DNA from: Papio anubis
Lineage: Eukaryota; Chordata; Mammalia; Primates; Cercopithecidae
Reading direction: 5' to 3'
DNA: 64,000 nucleotides
NCBI RefSeq assembly: GCF_008728515.1
Contig: NC_044980.1
Span: forward strand, 29,962,290 to 30,026,289
Shown: positions 12,252-22,496 of the stretch, piece after piece
Position numbering within the stretch: the first letter of the stretch is position 1
How the letters are laid out: every line of letters begins with the position of its first letter
Translations under genes and position numbers: made by a program
The notes under the pieces: model-generated
What the model saw: only the letters and a program-made list of their open reading frames with translations
Database searches by the model: none
What the model was told of the DNA's origin: nothing

Positions 12252-12607
12252 AGATATGATTTGGCTGGTCTCCACCCAGATCTCGTCTTGAATTGTAGCC
12301 TCCTATAATCCCCACATGTCTCGTAAGGGTCCCAGTGGAAGGTAATTGAATCAAGGGGGAAGGGTTTTCACATGCTGTTCTCATGATGGTGAATAAGTCT
12401 CATGAGATCTGATGGTTTTATAAAAGGGCAGTTCCCCTTCACATGCTCTTTTGTCTCCGCCATGTAAGACATGACTTTGCTCCTCCTTCACCTTCTGCCA
12501 TGACTGTGAGGCCACCCCAGCCATGTGGAACTGTGAGTCTATTAAACCTCTTTAATTACCCAGTCTCAGGTATGTCTTTATTAGCAGGGTGAGAAGAGAC
12601 TAATACA
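12252..12607 (+). repeat. MaLR 3' LTR
   Basis: Near full-length THE1/MST-type LTR of 356 bp. It has the 'gttttataaaagggcagtt' TATA-like stretch near 12416, an ATTAAA-type polyadenylation signal at about 12541, and the terminal 'gactaataca' at 12598-12607. Close to the usual THE1 LTR length of about 360 bp. Confidence 0.88.
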
Positions 12608-12612
12608 GCATC

Positions 12613-13144
12613 CATCAAGATACCAAACCCATATTTCAGAACCTCAGGTTTTCCTAACCAGTACCTTTGCCTTTGCAGAGCCAAGGAGGGCATTGAGAGA
12701 TCTTTCAAATTCTCTGAAGCTCCAAAACACTATTTTAGACCTTTGGCTGTTGCACACCTGTGTCTGCTCCACCACATGCAATAAGGGCCTCTTTGTAAGA
12801 TACCAAAGCTTGTTAACAGCCATCAGTCTCTTATTATCTCTCTGCAGAGCATCAATACAACTTAGAAGTAACAGGCAAACTTTTCTGTCTTTGTAAGCAC
12901 TGTCAACTCAAACCTTTCAAATGCCTAACTCTTTATACCCTACCATAACATTTTTGTGCACCTGGACATTTCCCAGTCACCACCAGTGACATCCTTGGCA
13001 ATTAACATCACCTTATGCAAAGGATATTGTCCCCTCCATCTACCAGACAGGATGATGTCCTCTTCACTCACTGAACACTGAGTAAGCCAGTCTCAAATTC
13101 CCATTCTATTGCTTTTTTAAATATATATAACTCTTGATATCACT
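12613..13144 (-). pseudogene. ERVL interior next to its 5' LTR, degraded
   Basis: Remaining ERVL interior between the MaLR insertion and the ERVL 5' LTR (minus orientation). The expected tRNA primer-binding site just inside the LTR is not recognisable. No intact frame. Confidence 0.4.
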
Positions 13145-13500
13145 TGTGTTATTTGGATACTCCAAGAAGGAGGTGATACTGAGACAGAATTAGATGTGTA
13201 AAAATGTATTAGGGGAAACATTCATGATTGAAACTGGAGAAGGAGCTGGAAGAGGCCAGGAGAGCTGACAAGTCTTAATGTAGTCCTGACTCTGGTGAGG
13301 GAAAAAGGAAGAAAGTTAGGGTCGGGTGCAAGAGTTGTAGACAACATGGCCAGTCTAAGGAAGTTTGGCAAGGTTATCTGTGAGTCTCAAGTCACAGCTG
13401 CCTGTCAGAGGAGTTCCCATCTGCTAATGTCCAGGCTGTCTTAGTATTCTTTAGTTCCTACAGCACATTGTAGTGGTAAGTTTCTCTGGCCCTTACACAT
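13145..13500 (-). repeat. 5' LTR of the ERVL element (truncated)
   Basis: Matches the 3' LTR at 6659 in the shared segment beginning TGTGTT at 13145 and running through 'gacagaattagatgtgtaaa' and 'aggagagctgacaag' near 13257. The polyadenylation hexamer equivalent is mutated here (AATACA in minus orientation near 13207). The outer edge near 13500 is approximate. Confidence 0.6.
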
Positions 13501-13956
13501 GGGGAAAAAGTATGCCTTCTTCAACTGTGAATTAAGCTACTGAAGAGAAGTGTTTAGTTTCATCAAAACTTAAAGAACAGAAGAATTTAGGGACCTTCAT
13601 GGTCTATATCTCTTAAAATTAATAGCTCTGTTCTTTATTTCGCTATGTTTTTGTCATTGCTGAAATTCATATCTTTCATTGTTCTATAATTTTATTGTTA
13701 TTAGCTCTTTAAAATCTTCAAGAATTTCAGAGAAATTATTAAATATATAAAGTGTTATATGATTAAATCACTATCTCTAAATTGTTGTGAATCCTAGATG
13801 AATTGGTTTAGGGGTAAGAGTGACTATAAGTTTCTTTCAGAACATATGTTTTCAGTTATAAATTAAGCATAATCATAATAATTATTTTGGTAAAATTAAT
13901 CACTCTCCATAAGGTATTACATCAACATAGATATTCTCTCTATAGATGCACAGCTT
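13501..13956. other. AT-rich sequence, nothing assigned
   Basis: Sequence between the ERVL element and the Alu. No repeat or gene recognised. Confidence 0.35.
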
Positions 13957-13961
13957 CAGTC

Positions 13962-14269
13962 TTTTTTTTTTTTTTTTTTTTTTTTTTGAGACAGAATCTT
14001 GCTCTGTTGCCCCGGGTGGAGTGCAGTGGTATGATCCTAGCTCACTGCAACCTCCGCCTCTCGGGTTCAAGAGATTCTTGTGCCTCAGCCTCCCAAGTAT
14101 TTGGGACTGCAGGCATGCCCAACCATGCCCAGCTAATTTTTGTATTTTTAGTAGAGACGGGGTTTTGCCATGTTGGCCAGACTGGTCTAGAACTCCTGGC
14201 CTCAAGTGATCCACCTGCCTTGACCTTCCAAAGTGCTAGGATTACAGGTGTGAGCCACCGTGCCCAGCC
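13962..14269 (-). mobile_element. Alu element (AluS-like)
   Basis: Full-length Alu in minus orientation, starting with a 26-base poly(T) at 13962-13987 and ending in the reverse complement of the Alu 5' end at 14269. A short direct repeat CAGTC(TT) flanks it (13957 on and 14270-14276). Open frames of 87-172 codons on both strands here are Alu translations and should not be read as genes. Confidence 0.93.
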
Positions 14270-14276
14270 CAGTCTT

Positions 14277-15271
14277 CCCTTCAGATTCACTTTACCAGAT
14301 TTTTTCCTTTTGTCATATTCTTCCATGCATAGAGGCTTGAGATATGGGATTTTACCTGAATTTCCACCTTTAACAAAATTTCATCAGGGTGTTTTAATTT
14401 TTTGAAGCACGATGTTCATACAATTCATCACTAAATGTCTAGAAAAAAGAGCACCTAGATACTCAAAAATATGTCAGTTATAACTAGTTTGAGAATACCA
14501 GTTCATATATTTGAGATTTTCCTGTTACTTTTACCATTTCAAACTTTTTCATTTTTACCTGTGTTTTGCCAGTACATGTAATACCCTATTTATATTATGC
14601 ATGAAATATGTACCTAATGATACAAAGGTTTCTGGGGCAAAACTCATAGAGCAAAAGAACTTTTATAAGCAAAGTCAATTTTTTCCTGAGTGAAATTCAC
14701 ATCTGTCTTTTCAAATGATTTCAGAGAAGACAATAAACTTTGTCAATACAGTACAATTGATTCCATTTGCCTGTTATTATTTTATAAGAATGGCCCATCT
14801 CCAAAGAAATTATCAAATTGACCATGAAGAAATCCACACTGACATTAATATTGGCATTAGTATAGCAGAAAATAATATAGTCTGCTCTCTTCCAGTTGGA
14901 TAGACACAGCCTGAGATAAGAGACAAATATTTTCAGTAAATAATATGATGAGTTAATTTACTTTGAATCCTTTGTGAAGAGAAGAGATTTATCATGAATG
15001 AAATCCCATTGAGTTAGGTTTTTAAAATTTTTTATTTTACCAATTCTCAAAACAATCTTTTGCTAGATTTGAACTGAGTATACGCATCATAAGTACTCCC
15101 TTTTGGTTTGCTATGTGACTGCTTGGACTCTTCTCATGGGAACCTGGGTTGGGATCATGTAGGAAAGGGAACAACCATTTTTGGATTTTTAGCTTAAGGC
15201 CTTTAGTAGAAGCCACTCTGAAAGAACTACTCCATCATTCATCTTTCTGGAGTCCTGCTCTAGAAACCTAT
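14277..15271. other. AT-rich sequence, nothing assigned
   Basis: No gene or named repeat found. Confidence 0.35.
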
Positions 15272-15490
15272 GATTAACCTATGAGGATGCTTAACCTATG
15301 AGGATGAAAGCAACTGCTAATCAAAAAACATACACACATCCATTAGAAATACAGACATATAGAAAAGAAAAGGTACACCCTGTCTTAGAATTCTCCAGAG
15401 AAACAGAAACGATAGAATGCATATATAATTCAATGACATGGGTTTGAACGATGCAGGTTCACAAATCCATCTATTTTTTCCCAATCAGTA
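15272..15490 (+). repeat. Duplicated flank, copy A
   Basis: A 219-bp block made of unique flank (15272-15380), the edge of an ERVL-type LTR (15381-about 15419) and the first about 70 bp of Tigger1. It recurs at 17143-17361 inside the L1. By hand count about 12 differences in 218 positions separate the copies (about 5%). Copy A lies in the original context because Tigger1 continues after it to the L1 insertion site at 15570. Confidence 0.9.
15381..15419 (-). mobile_element. ERVL-type LTR (MLT2-like), piece 1
   Basis: Starts TGTCTTAGAATTCTCCAGAG; the remainder resumes at 22067 after the Tigger1 insertion. The family attribution (MLT2-like) is from memory of the LTR 3' end read on the minus strand. 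Confidence 0.55.
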
Positions 15491-15570
15491 CACCAAAAAA
15501 TTTTGGAGATTTGCAACAATTAAAAAAAAACATTCCAGACAAACCATGTGGCTTACAAATATCAAAAATA
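15420..15570 (+). mobile_element. Tigger1 DNA transposon, 5' piece
   Basis: 5' end of Tigger1: 'gacatgggtttgaacg' at 15435-15450 is the inner part of its terminal repeat, followed by Tigger1 sequence through 'aaattttggagatttgcaac' near 15499 to the L1 insertion point. The outermost about 15 bp of the inverted repeat are eroded. Tigger1 resumes at 19585. Confidence 0.8.
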
Positions 15571-16400
15571 AGGCCATTACATAATGGTAAGGGGACCAAT
15601 TCATCAGGAAGAGCTAACTATCCTAAATACACATGCACCCAATAGAGGAGCACCCAGATTCATAAAGCAAATCCTTAGAGACTTACAAAGAGACTTAGAC
15701 TCGCACACAATAATGAGGGGAGACTTCAACACCCCACTGTCAACAGTAGACAGATCAATGAGACCGAAAGATAACTAGGATATCCAGGAATTGAACTCAA
15801 CTCTCCACCAAGTGGACCTAATAGACATCTACAGAACTCTCCACCCCAAATCAACAGAATATACATTCTTCTCAGCACCACATCACACTTATTCCAAAAT
15901 TGACCACATAGTTGGAAGTAAAGCACCTCAGCAAATGTACAAGAACAGAAATTATAACAAACTGTCTCTCAGGACCACAGTGAAATCAAACTAGAACTCA
16001 CAGATTCAGGAACTCACCAAAACTGCTCAACTATATGGAAACTGAACAACCTGCTCCTGAATGACTACTGGGTACATAAATCTAAATGAAGGCAGAGAAA
16101 TAAAGATGTTCTTGAAACCAATGAGACAAAGACACAACATATCAGAATCTCTGGGACACATTTAAAACAGTGTGTAGAGGGAAATTTATAGCACTAAATG
16201 CCCACAAGAGAAAGCAGGAAAGATCTAAAATGGACACCCTAACATCACAATTAAAAGAACTAGAGAAGCAAGAGCAAACACATTCAAAAGCTAGCAGAAG
16301 GCAAGAAATAACTAAGATCAGAGCAGAACTGAAGGAGACAGAGACACAAAAACCCTCCAAAAAATCAATGAATGCAGGAGCTGGTTTTTTGAAAGATTAA
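15571..16400 (+). pseudogene. L1 ORF2 endonuclease region, broken
   Basis: Translation in two or three frames gives L1 ORF2 endonuclease C-terminal half, including GDFNTPLS (in 15584-15778), the segment with the conserved active-site neighbourhood, then the linker to reverse transcriptase. Frameshifts and stops break it. The first about 120 residues of ORF2 are missing because of 5' truncation. L1 ORF2 endonuclease nicks target DNA to start reverse transcription; this copy is inactive. Confidence 0.85.
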
Positions 16401-17059
16401 CAAATTGATAAACCGCTAGCGCATCTAATAAAGAAAAAAGAGAGAAGAATCAAATAGACACAAAAACAATGATAAAGGGATATCACCACCAACCCCACAG
16501 AAATACAACCACCATCAGAGAATACTATAAACACCTCTACGAATAAACTAGAAACCAAGAAGAAAATGGATAATTTCGGACACGCATATTAATTCCTCCC
16601 CAAGATTAAACCAGGAAGAATCCCTGAATAGATCAGCAGTATAATTTGAAATTGAGGCAATAATTAATAGCCAACCAACCAAAAGTCCAGACCAGATGGA
16701 TTCACAGCTGAATTCTACCAGAGGTATAAGGAGGAGCCACCATTCCTTCCTGAAACTATTCCTAATAAACAGCAGGAATCCTCCTGACTCATTTTATGGT
16801 ACCAATGATACCAAATGATATCATCCTTGGATAACAAAGTCTGCAGAGACAATAAAAAGAGAATTTTTGTAGGACCAATATCCCTGATGAACATCGATGC
16901 AAAATCCTCAATAAAATACTGGCAAACCAATCCAGCAGCACATCATAAATCTTATCCACCATGATCAAGGGCTTCATCCCTGGGATGCAAGGCTGGTTCA
17001 ACATACACAAATCAATAAACGAATCCAGCATATAAACAGAACCAAAGACAAAACCACAT

Positions 17060-17142
17060 GATTATCTCAATAGATGCAGAAAAGACCTTTGACAAAATTC
17101 AACAGCCCTTCATGCTAAAAACTCTCAATAAATTCAGTATTG
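17060..17142 (+). repeat. L1 segment repeated across the inserted flank, copy 1
   Basis: About 82 bp of L1 ORF2 ('attatctcaatagatgcaga' start) that appears again at 17369-17451 with two differences. The two copies bracket the flank copy B, showing that the L1 path was re-entered about 80 bp upstream of where it was left. Confidence 0.9.
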
Positions 17143-17361
17143 ATTAACCTATGAGAATATTTAACCTATGAGGATGAAAGCAACTGCTAATCAAAAAACA
17201 TACACACATCCATTAGAAGTACAGACATATAGGAAAGAAAAGTTGCACCCTGTCTTAGAATTCTCCAGAGAAATAGAAACGATAGAATGCATATATAATT
17301 CAATGACATGGGTTTGAACGGTGCAGGTTCGCAAATCCATCTATTTTTTTCCAATCGGTAA
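17143..17361 (+). repeat. Duplicated flank inside the L1, copy B
   Basis: Second copy of 15272-15490: unique flank, LTR edge and Tigger1 5' end, now lying in the middle of L1 ORF2. The left junction is 'ttcagtattg' of L1 joined to 'attaacctatgag' of the flank. In L1 the normal continuation is TGATGG, so up to about four bases (TGAT) are shared at the joint. The right junction 'ccaatcggta' runs through an A8 tract straight into L1 'atgattatctc'. Confidence 0.9.
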
Positions 17362-17365
17362 AAAA

Positions 17366-17990
17366 AAATGATTATCTCAAAAGATGCAGAAAAGGCCTTT
17401 GACAAAATTCAACAGCCCTTCATGCTAAAAACTCTCAATAAATTCAGTATTGCTGGAACGTTTCTCAAAATAATAAGAGCTATTTATGACAAACCTAGAC
17501 ATGGATGCGCTCTCTCACTACTCCTATTCAATATAGTGTTGGAAGTAATGGCCAGGGCAATCAGGCAAGAGAAAGAAATAAAGCATATTCAGTTAGGAAA
17601 AGAAGAAGTGAAACTGTCCCTGTTTGCAGATGACATGATTGTATACTTAGAAAACCCCATCATCTTAGCCCAAAATCTCCTTAAGCTGATAAGAAACTTC
17701 AGCAAAGTCTCAGGATACAAAATCAATGTGCAAAAATCACAAGCATTCATATACACCAGTAACAGACAAACAGAGAGCCAAATCATGAATGAACTCCCAT
17801 TCACAATAGCTTCAAAGAGAATAAAATACCCAGGAATCCAACTTACAAGGGATGAAAAGGACCTCTTCAAGGAGAACTACAAACCACTGCTCAGTGAAAT
17901 AAAAAGAGGACACAAACAAATGGAAGAACATACCATGCTCATGGATAGAAGAATCAATATCATGAAAAATGGCCATACTGCCTGCTAGTA
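17366..17990 (+). pseudogene. L1 ORF2 reverse transcriptase remnant
   Basis: 206-codon frame (17368-17988) of the L1 reverse transcriptase palm and fingers. The catalytic FADD box lies at 17623-17634 with the usual MIVYLENP after it. Compared with the second L1 in this window (41257-41345), about 60 bp are deleted around 17490, removing the residues just before the 'LSLLLFNIVLEV' segment. Although the frame is open over this stretch, the rest of ORF2 is broken, so it is a pseudogene. The reading frame starts by chance because of the junction. Confidence 0.9.
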
Positions 17991-18596
17991 AATTTATTGA
18001 TTCAATGCCATCCCCATCAAGCTACCAATGAGTTTTCCATAGAATTGGAAAAAAACTACTTTAAAGTTCATATGGAACCAAAAGAGCCCCTATTGCTAAG
18101 ACAATCCTAAGCCAAAGAATGTGCTGGAGGCACCACGCCACTGACTTCAAACTATACTACAAGGCTACAGTAACCAAAACAGCATGGTACTCAAAATGAA
18201 ACAGAGATAGAGATCACTGGAACAGAACAGAGTCCTCAGAAATAATACCACATCTACAGCCATCTGATCTTTGACAAACTGAGAGAAACAAGAAATGGGG
18301 AAAGGAATCCCTATTTAATAAATGGTGTTGGGAAAATTGGCTAGCCGCTAAGTAGAAAGCTGAAACTGATTCTTCACTTATATGAAAATTAATTCAAGAT
18401 GGATTAGAGACTTAATGTTAGACCTAATACCATAAAAAACCCAGAAGAAAACCTAGTAATACCATTGAGGACATAGGCATGTAAACAAGGACTTCATGTC
18501 TAAACACCAAAACAATGACAACAAAAGCCAAAATTGACATACGGGATCTTAATTAAAACTAAAGAGCTGCACAGCAAAAAGAAACTACCATCATGA

Positions 18597-19335
18597 GTGA
18601 ACAGGCAACCTACAGAATGGGAGAAATTTTTTGCAATTTACTCATCTGACAAAGGGCTACTATCCAGAACCTACAAAGAACTCAATCAAATTTACAAGAA
18701 AAAAGCAAACAACACCATCAAAAAGTGGGCAAAGGATATGAACAGGCACTTCTCGAAAGAAGACAGTCATACAGCCAACAGATACATGATAAAATGCTCA
18801 TCATCACTGGTCATCAGAGAAATGCAAATCAAAACCACAATGAGATACCATCTCACACCAGTTAGAATGGCGATCATTAAAAAATCAGGAAACAACAGGC
18901 CCTGGAGAGGATGTGGAGAAATAGGAACACTTTCACACTGTTGGTGGGATTGTAAACTAGTTCAACCATTGTGGAAAACAGTGTGGTGATTCCTCAAGGA
19001 TCTAGAACTAGAAATACCATTTGACCCAGCCATCCCATTACTGGGGATATACCCAAAGAATTATAAGTCATGCTGCTATAAAAACACATGCACACGTATG
19101 TTTATTGTGGCACTATTCACAATAGCAAAGACTTGGAATCAACCCAAATGTCCATCACTGACAGACTGGATTAAAAAAGTGGCACATATACACCATGGAA
19201 TACTACGCAGCCATAAAAAAGGATGAGTTCGTGTCCTTTGTAGGGACATGGATGCAGCTGGAAACCATCATTCTCAGCAAACTATCGCAAGAACAGAAAA
19301 CAAAACACCGCATGTTCTCAATCATAGGTGGGAAC
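18597..19335 (+). pseudogene. L1 ORF2 C-terminal region remnant
   Basis: A 130-codon frame (18597-18989) covers the ORF2 C-terminal part with the cysteine-histidine segment (CGEIGTLSHCWWDC, near 18913-18955). After a stop at 18987 the L1 sequence continues in other frames to the ORF2 end near 19335. No functional product. Confidence 0.88.
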
Positions 19336-19584
19336 TGAACAATGAGATCACTTGGACACGGGATGGGGAACATCACACACCGGGGCCTATTGTGGGGAGC
19401 GGGGAGAAGGGAGGGATGGCATTGGTAGTTATACCTGATGTAAATGATGAGTTGATGGGTGCTGACGAGTTGATGGGTACAGCACACCAACATGGCACAT
19501 GTATACATATGTAACAAACCTGCACATTGTACACATGTACCCTAGAACTTAAAGTATAATAAAAAATAAAAATAAAAAATAAAA

Positions 19585-22066
19585 GGTTAGATATATCATG
19601 AATGCATAAAATACGTAGATACTGTTTTATCATTTACTACCATAAAATATGTACAAAGTTTTTATAAAAAATTAAAATTTTTCAAAACTTATATACACAC
19701 TTAGACCATACCTGACACCATTCACAGTTCAGACAAATGTAAACCAATGTAAAGATGCAGTATTAAATTTAACTGCATAAAATTAACTGTCCATACTACA
19801 CAAGTGTAATAATTTTATTGCCACCTTGTCTTGTTAATTCAAGTGTTGTGTCAGCTTAAAATACTGAGTGATGTTAACATTTCTGGTGAGCAATTCCTTT
19901 CTCCAGTAAATTGCATATTACAGTAAAAAAGTATCTCTCATAGTTCTCACATATTTTTCATTATGTTTAGTACAATACTGTAAACCTGGAATAACACCAT
20001 GGGGCCCATATCAAGTATCACTAGTGATGCTGGTAGTGCTCCCAAGAAGCAGAGAAAAGTTATGACAATATAAGAAAAAGTTGAACTGCTTGGTATGTAC
20101 TATAGATTAAGGTCTGCAGCTGTGGTTGCCTGCCATTTGAAGATAAATGAATTCAGTGTAAAGACCAATGTTAAAAAGAAAAGGATGTTCATGAAGCCAT
20201 CACTGCAGCTATGTGAGCAGGCACAAAAGTCTTGCACTTTCTGCAAAATACCTTTCTATCTTGTATTGAAAATGCAGCTTTAATATGGGTGCAGAATTTC
20301 CATAAGGAAGGAATACCTATGGACTCTCATATAAGTCAAGAAAAGGGGAAGGTGAAGGGTTGAAAGCTGAAGAATTTAATGTCAGCAAAGGATGGTTTGA
20401 TAATTTTAGAAAATGATTTGGTTTAAAAATGTAGGATAACAGGAAAAGCAGCTTCTTTGCTAACCAAGAGACAGCAGATGATTTCCCAGATACCATTATG
20501 AAAATCATTGAGGAGAAAGAATATGGTCCTGAACAGGTTTTCAATGCAGATGAAAGTACTCTATTTGGGAGAAAAAAGACGTAAAAAAAACATTTTTAAT
20601 AAAGAGAAATGAGAACCAGGATTTCAGGCAGAAAGGAACAGGCTGACTCTACTATTTTGTGCCAGTGCAGTTGAGTTTATGATCAGGACTGTCCTTATCT
20701 ATAAAGCTGCAAAACACCAAGCCTTGTAGGAAAAAGAGAAACACTAGTTGCCATTCTCTTAGTTGTACAAGAAGGCCTGGACAATGAGAATCCTTTTTCT
20801 GGATTGGTGTCATTGATGTTATGTCCCTGAAGTCAGAAAGTACCTTGCCAATAAGGGACTGCCTTTAAAGTTCTTCTGATGTTGGACAATGGCCCTGACC
20901 ACCCAGACCTCATGAGTTCAACACTGAAACCATCAGAGTGGGCTACTTGCCCTCAAACACAACATCTCTAATACAGCTTCAAGATAAGGGGATCATATGG
21001 ATTTTTAAAGCTCATTACACACAGTGCTCTATGGAAAGGATTATTAACACTATGAAAGAAAACCCCAATAGAGAAAATATCATGAAAATCTGGAAGAATT
21101 GCAACATTGAAGATGCCATCATTGTTATAGAAGAAGCCACGAAGCCATTAAGCCATTAAGCCAAAGATAATAAATTTTGCTGGAGAAAACTGTGTCCAAT
21201 TGTTTGTGACTTCACAGGATTTACAACAGAGACAATCAAGAAAATCATGAAAGAGACTACGGATATGACAAAAAGAAAAGGTAGAGATTGAGGGTTTCAA
21301 GATATGAATCTTGGAGCAACTCAAGAGCTAATAAACACCACATCAGAGGAATTAACAGAAGATGACTTGATATGGATGAGTGCTTCTGAACCAATGTCCA
21401 GAAGAAGTAAAAAGACACTCAAGAAGCAGTGCCAGAAAATAAATTGCCATTAGACAGTGTCTCACTCTCGCAGAAGTGTTCTGATTATTCAAGACTGTTT
21501 TTGGCTTATTTTATGACATGGATGCATCTATGATTCAAACACTGAAACTAAAGCAAATGGTAGGAGGATTGGTATTGTATAGAAATCTTTTTTAAAAAAC
21601 GAAAAAGCACAAATTCAGACAGAACTTATGATGCATTTCTGTAAAGTTACACCAAGTACGTCTCTCTCCCCTGCTTCCCTTTCACGTCCTCCATCTCTGC
21701 CACCTCTGCCACCCCCAAGACAGCAAGACCAAGCCCTCCTCTTCCCTCTTCCTCCTCCTCAGCCTACTCAACATGAAGGTAATGAGAATGAAGACATTTA
21801 TGATGATCCACTTCCACATAATGAATAATAGATTTTCTCTTTTCTATAATTTTAATAACATTTTTCTCTAGTTTACTTTATTCTAAGAATACAATTTGTA
21901 ATACATATTACAAATATTTATCAACTGACTTTATGTTATCAGTAAGGCTTTTAGTCAACAGTAGGCTGTTAGTAGTAAAGTTTTGGAGAGTCAAAAATTA
22001 TACATGGCTATTTTACTGGAAGGGAGGCTTGGCACACCCAACCCCCATGTATTTCAAGGGTGAGCT
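19585..22066 (+). mobile_element. Tigger1 DNA transposon, main part
   Basis: Tigger1 continues from after the L1 to its 3' end near 22066, where the inverted repeat reads 'atttcaagggtgagct' (canonical form ends GGGTCAACTG). The region includes the CT-rich segment with 'ctcctcctcctcagcctactc' character near 21740 and the transposase gene remnant. Total Tigger1 content (151 + 2482 bp) is close to the full-length about 2.4-2.7 kb. Confidence 0.9.
20036..21460 (+). pseudogene. Tigger1 transposase pseudogene
   Basis: Reads as a Tc1/mariner-superfamily (pogo-like) transposase: an N-terminal helix-turn-helix DNA-binding region (20036-20330, near 'agcagagaaaagttatgac'), a CENP-B-type middle region, and the catalytic core. 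Candidate catalytic aspartates are codons 20549-20551 (NADES context), 20885-20887 (LDNGPDHP context) and 20983-20985 (LQDKG context); the last two are about 33 codons apart, as expected for a DD34D-type core. Many frameshifts and stops divide it; the longest open piece is 73 codons at 20938-21159. Transposase normally cuts and pastes the element; this one cannot. Confidence 0.85.
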
Positions 22067-22496
22067 ATATATTCTATTAATGATTTTTCCAATATATGAT
22101 TTATTATAAGAGAATGACTTACATGATTATGGAGGCTTGGAAGTCCCATAATCTGCTTACTGCTAATTAGGATCCAGAATAGCCAATGGTGGAGTTCTGA
22201 GAACTAGAAGATGAAGGGCTAAGCAAGGCCCAGTTGATGGCAGAAGATGGAGGTTCCAGCTCAAGCAGTCAGAGAGAGAGAGTGAATTCCTCCTTCCTCT
22301 GCCACTGTTTTCTGTGGCAGCTCTCATTGGATTTGGAGGATGCCTATGCACATTGGGAAAGGACATTTGCTCTACTCAGCCCACTGATTCAAATGCTAAT
22401 TTCTTTTTTAAACACTCTCACAGACATACCCAGAAATAATGTTTAATCCGGGCACCTCATGTCCCAATTAGTTGAGATATAAAATTAACCATCACA
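22067..22496 (-). mobile_element. ERVL-type LTR (MLT2-like), piece 2
   Basis: Right part of the LTR whose left edge is at 15381. On the minus strand it starts TGTGATGGTTAAT (complement of 22484-22496) and carries AATAAATC in the 'gatttatt' segment near 22100, a plausible polyadenylation signal. The 5 bp after it are TACCC and the 5 bp before the left edge are CACCC, a 4/5 match to a target duplication. Family name tentative. Confidence 0.6.

Larger units (their letters stand above)
11577..12607 (+). mobile_element. THE1/MST MaLR retroposon nested in the ERVL
   Basis: Plus-strand MaLR element: a partial 5' LTR (11577-about 11755), a 3' piece of interior sequence (about 11756-12251) and a 3' LTR (12252-12607). 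Both LTRs start with the family's ATATGATTTGGCTG. The element is flanked by the perfect 5-bp duplication GCATC (11572-11576 and 12608-12612), so it inserted as one unit into the older, oppositely oriented ERVL. About half of the 5' LTR and most of the interior are missing, probably by one deletion joining mid-LTR to the 3' interior. No coding capacity remains. Confidence 0.9.
6659..13500 (-). mobile_element. Decayed ERVL-class endogenous retrovirus
   Basis: Two diverged LTR copies in the same orientation (6659-about 7135 and 13145-about 13500) bracket an interior carrying pol remnants on the minus strand in correct retroviral order: reverse transcriptase (9.2-9.5 kb), integrase (7.9-8.3 kb) and a 3' pol region (7.2-7.8 kb). 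The protein remnants resemble class III (HERV-L/ERVL) elements rather than gamma- or beta-retroviruses. All frames are broken. Subtracting a nested MaLR element and a nested LTR, the interior is about 4 kb. No envelope gene is seen, as is normal for ERVL. The exact subfamily is not determined. Confidence 0.75.
15571..19584 (+). mobile_element. 5'-truncated primate L1 inserted in Tigger1
   Basis: L1 3' two-thirds, beginning within the ORF2 endonuclease region at 15571 and ending in the L1 3' UTR ('gtaccctagaacttaaag' at 19537-19555) with an A-rich tail of AAAAATAA units (19556-19584). The 3' UTR is of L1PA/L1PB type. It sits between Tigger1 'atatcaaaaata' (15561-15570) and Tigger1 'ggttagatatatcatgaatg' (19585 on), with a possible A-rich duplication AAAAATAA. 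The body is interrupted by the inserted block 17143-17365. Confidence 0.92.

Noticed and set aside
13080..13130. tRNA primer-binding site of the ERVL
   Set aside because: The segment just inside the 5' LTR does not match any tRNA 3' end that I could recognise; too decayed.
13887..14405. 172-codon open frame on the plus strand
   Set aside because: Most of it is the antisense-strand translation of the Alu at 13962-14269 plus poly(T); it has no start context, no splice evidence and no independent domain.
17368..17988. 206-codon frame as a host gene
   Set aside because: It is L1 reverse transcriptase with FADD box and lacks both ends of the ORF2 protein; its start results from a rearrangement junction.
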